Assembly: GCA_963693365.1 (NCBI GenBank)
Contig: CAVNZM010000003.1
Coordinates: forward strand, 6,200,001 to 6,264,000
Reading direction: 5' to 3'
Length of the DNA: 64,000 nt
Origin: Amoebidium appalachense
Lineage: Eukaryota > Ichthyosporea
Below, piece after piece: positions 61,981 to 64,000 of the stretch. The notes beneath the pieces are model-generated. The model searched no databases, was not told the DNA's origin, and was given only the letters and a program-made list of their open reading frames with translations. Numbering within the stretch: the stretch's first letter is position 1; the number at the start of each line of letters is the position of its first letter. Both the position numbers and the translations under genes were made by a program.

Positions 61981-64000
61981 CGCATGCACACACACACACA
62001 TACATATGTTTACATATATGTATACACACAGGTGGAAAGGGTGGAGCCCCGATGGGAAGCGCCCGATGTCGTTCCAGGAGGGATACCCACCCGTGCACTA
62101 GAGGACTACGTGGGCTATCCATATGTACAGAGATTGGTACTCATCCCACCCAGCTGTACCATCCCATAATGATTGTATTCTCCCTCGCTTTTGGTCCATG
62201 AAGAACAGCTGTAACTGATGGTTTTTATAATTGCACACACACACAGCTGGATATCGCCGTAAAAGCGACGGGTGGCAATCGTCGTTGCTTGGAAGATGAA
62301 CTGGCGGACGCAATTATGTCGTCGCTTCTGTCCATTTATACTCAACCCATGGCTGATATGACAGACGCTCAGGTATATGACCACCGTCCTACACAAGTTC
62401 AGAGTTGTCTGTATATCATTGTATTTGCCTTCCACCCAATGCCTCCCCCCCTTCCTTTATCCCCCCCCCCTTCCCCTGTCCCCCCCCCCCCTCTTTCCCA
62501 TATCCCCCCTTCCCCCTTTCCCATATCCCCCCTTCCCCCCCCCTTCCCCTATCCCCCCCCCCCTTCCCCTATCCCCTTCCCCCTTCCCCTATCCCCTTCC
62601 CCCTTCCCATATCCCCCCTTTCCCCCCCCCCCCCCCCCCCTTGCCCTATCCCCCCCTTTTCCCATATCCCCCTTCCCCCCCCCCTTCCCCTATCCCCTTC
62701 CCCCTTCCCATATCCCCCCCCCCCCACACACACACACTCCCCTCCTCCTCCCCGGGCTTCACCCCAATACCCTAACTTTCAAGCGTCCATGTCCACCTAC
62801 ACAGTCACGTGAACACACGCAAATACCACAACATACCTAAACTAAACCCCGACCCACAGGTGCAATGGCACGCGCTGCCCCCCCCCCCTACAAGAGTGAG
62901 CACTCCAAGCCAGCAGCGGGGAATGACGTGCCACACCCCAGACAGCATCGTCTCCGCGCCATCCTTTACCACAGAAGAATGGGAAATGGTAGAGAGAATG
63001 TGTAAAGAAAGCGATCCCACGAACAGTCGTAGTCATACACAGGAGTGTTTGGCCCCTTCGACGGAGTCCGACACAAGTAGGGACTGGCATTACACCCACC
63101 CACCCCAAGTGTCGACCCCCCCGTCAACCGTGTATGACGGGGGTGTGTCCGTGGAGGTACACCGTGACGACGCCTACTTGTGGGCAGCCTTACATAATAC
63201 TGGCCACGAGATGTTGGTGTCAAAAACGGGCAGGCGACTCTTTCCAACCTTCAGGGTCAGTACCACCAATACCCCCCCCCCCCCCACACACACACACCCT
63301 CTCCCCCCCCCCCCCCCCCCCCCCCCCCCCTTCCCCACCCCCCCCCCCCCCACCCCCTTTCCCCTCCCCTTTCCCCTCTCCATCCCCCCCCCCCCACCCC
63401 CTCCCCCTTTCCCCTCCCCTTTCCCCTCTCCATCCCCCCCCCACCCCCCCCCCCAAAAAAAAAAGAAAGAAGAAAAAGGAAAAAATGGGCCCACGGCCGA
63501 GCTGTTAACACCTACCGTTCCCACAGGTCATGTTCCGGGGGCTGGACCCGAACTCAGCATACTACGTATGGCTTCAATTCGAGTTCATCAACCCTGACCA
63601 GGCCATGTTGAGATGGGACCCCCTTGCCCAACAGTGGAAGCCCGCCCGCGCCAAAGCCGCGCGAGGTAAGTATCCACACCCCTTCTGATTGGAGCCACGT
63701 GGCCAGATTCTTTACTCACCACTTGTCCTACACAGACCCTCGTGCCGGTGCTGGGACCAAGCATCACCTCAGAAGAGACTCAGGGCCCATTCTTGGCTCC
63801 ATACTCGTAGCAGACAACGCGGCGCACGCATGGAACATAAAGCTGAGCACACAGGACGCCCCTGGCAGCGAGGTCTTGCAAACTTTCAGGAGTTACGTCC
63901 CAGTGGTCTATATCCAGGAGGTTGGCAGCAGTGGCCAGTCTTCCGAGGCCACGCCCTTGCGATTTCCCATGTATCTGTGTGCATTCGTTCCTGTCACCGC
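61792..64000 (+). CDS. T-box transcription factor, multi-exon, 3' end beyond window
   Basis: Exons 61792-61860, 62032-62136, 62247-62372, 62860-63255, 63527-63665 and 63736 onward. All donors are GT (GAG|GTAGGA, TTG|GTACTC, CAG|GTATAT, AGG|GTCAGT, GAG|GTAAGT) and all acceptors CACAG, joining in phase. The N-terminal ~180 residues are unrecognised. The T-box begins in exon 4 with VSVEVHRDDAYLWAALHNTG then HEMLVSKTGRRLFPTFR, continues in exon 5 with VMFRGLDPNSAYYVWLQFEF and in exon 6 with YVPVVYIQEV and LCAFVPVTA at the window end, matching the family series LW--F---gtEMiitk-GRrmFP, GLdp---Y-v and F-aVTAYQN. T-box proteins bind TCACACCT-type sites in the nucleus. Introns are C/T and CA repeat, like those of the viral-type genes. 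Host gene or captured gene remains open. Confidence 0.88.
61937..62030 (+). repeat. (CA)n microsatellite forming intron 1 of the T-box gene
   Basis: CA run ending in TATACACACAG|GTGG, so the acceptor AG is continuous with the repeat. Confidence 0.93.
62446..62740 (+). repeat. pyrimidine-only tract in T-box intron 3
   Basis: About 290 bases of C and T with a few A (CCCCTTCCCCTATCC units), then CA. On the coding strand, as in introns of the ssDNA-binding and Cys-rich genes. Confidence 0.93.
63273..63482 (+). repeat. C-rich tract and poly-A/G in T-box intron 4
   Basis: C-runs with CTTTCCCCTCCCCTTTCCCC units, then AAAAAAAAAAGAAAGAAGAA. Interrupts the T-box domain between FPTFR and VMFRG. Confidence 0.93.

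Overview
What it is. The window looks like nuclear DNA of a unicellular eukaryote carrying an endogenised, decaying large DNA virus of the nucleocytovirus (giant virus) type. Virus-type genes include a VLTF3-like late transcription factor, a DUF5871-like ssDNA-binding protein, a YqaJ/lambda-type exonuclease, an FCS-type zinc-finger protein, a DUF5832-like protein, an MSV199/BRO-like family and HNH-like proteins. Eukaryotic features are GT-AG introns packed with CA, C/T and G repeats, AATAAA signals, a LINE, two LTR elements and a multi-exon T-box gene. T-box genes together with standard-code mitochondrial fragments carrying a group I intron suggest an opisthokont protist. An ichthyosporean such as Amoebidium fits best, since endogenised giant viruses and a mitochondrial genome of many small linear chromosomes are reported for it. 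The organism is an inference; no species marker is present.

Layout. 1-3.7 kb: AT-moderate DNA with no convincing gene. 3.74-6.95 kb: mitochondrial-type DNA (cox1 and cox3 pieces, group I intron core, repeats inverted between the two ends), ending at a gap of exactly 500 N (6948-7447). 7.4-15.4 kb: GC-rich viral-type genes separated by repeated promoter-like blocks and a 20-bp dispersed motif. 15.8-34.7 kb: the densest gene block, holding most of the nucleocytovirus-type core genes plus structural-looking membrane and coiled-coil proteins. 34.8-38.4 kb: minisatellite and a first array of hairpins. 38.4-53.6 kb: a paralogous MSV199/BRO-like family on the minus strand, interleaved with hairpin arrays, 600-bp tandem repeats and a 100-bp/300-bp higher-order minisatellite; one family member is split by a 3.6-kb LTR element. 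55.0-60.85 kb: a LINE whose reverse transcriptase is split by a tandem TRIM-like LTR element. 61.8-64.0 kb: a T-box gene running off the window.

How it fits together. The block at 18.9-30 kb would supply late transcription (VLTF3), ssDNA handling and recombination (DUF5871-like, YqaJ) and virion or membrane components. The MSV199-like proteins are probable DNA-binding regulators, and they sit among arrays of CCAAT-linked hairpins whose stem sequences vary while pairing is kept. Frameshifts, in-frame stops and transposon insertions show that at least part of the locus is inactive. Several frameshifts sit at homopolymers, so assembly error cannot be excluded for those.
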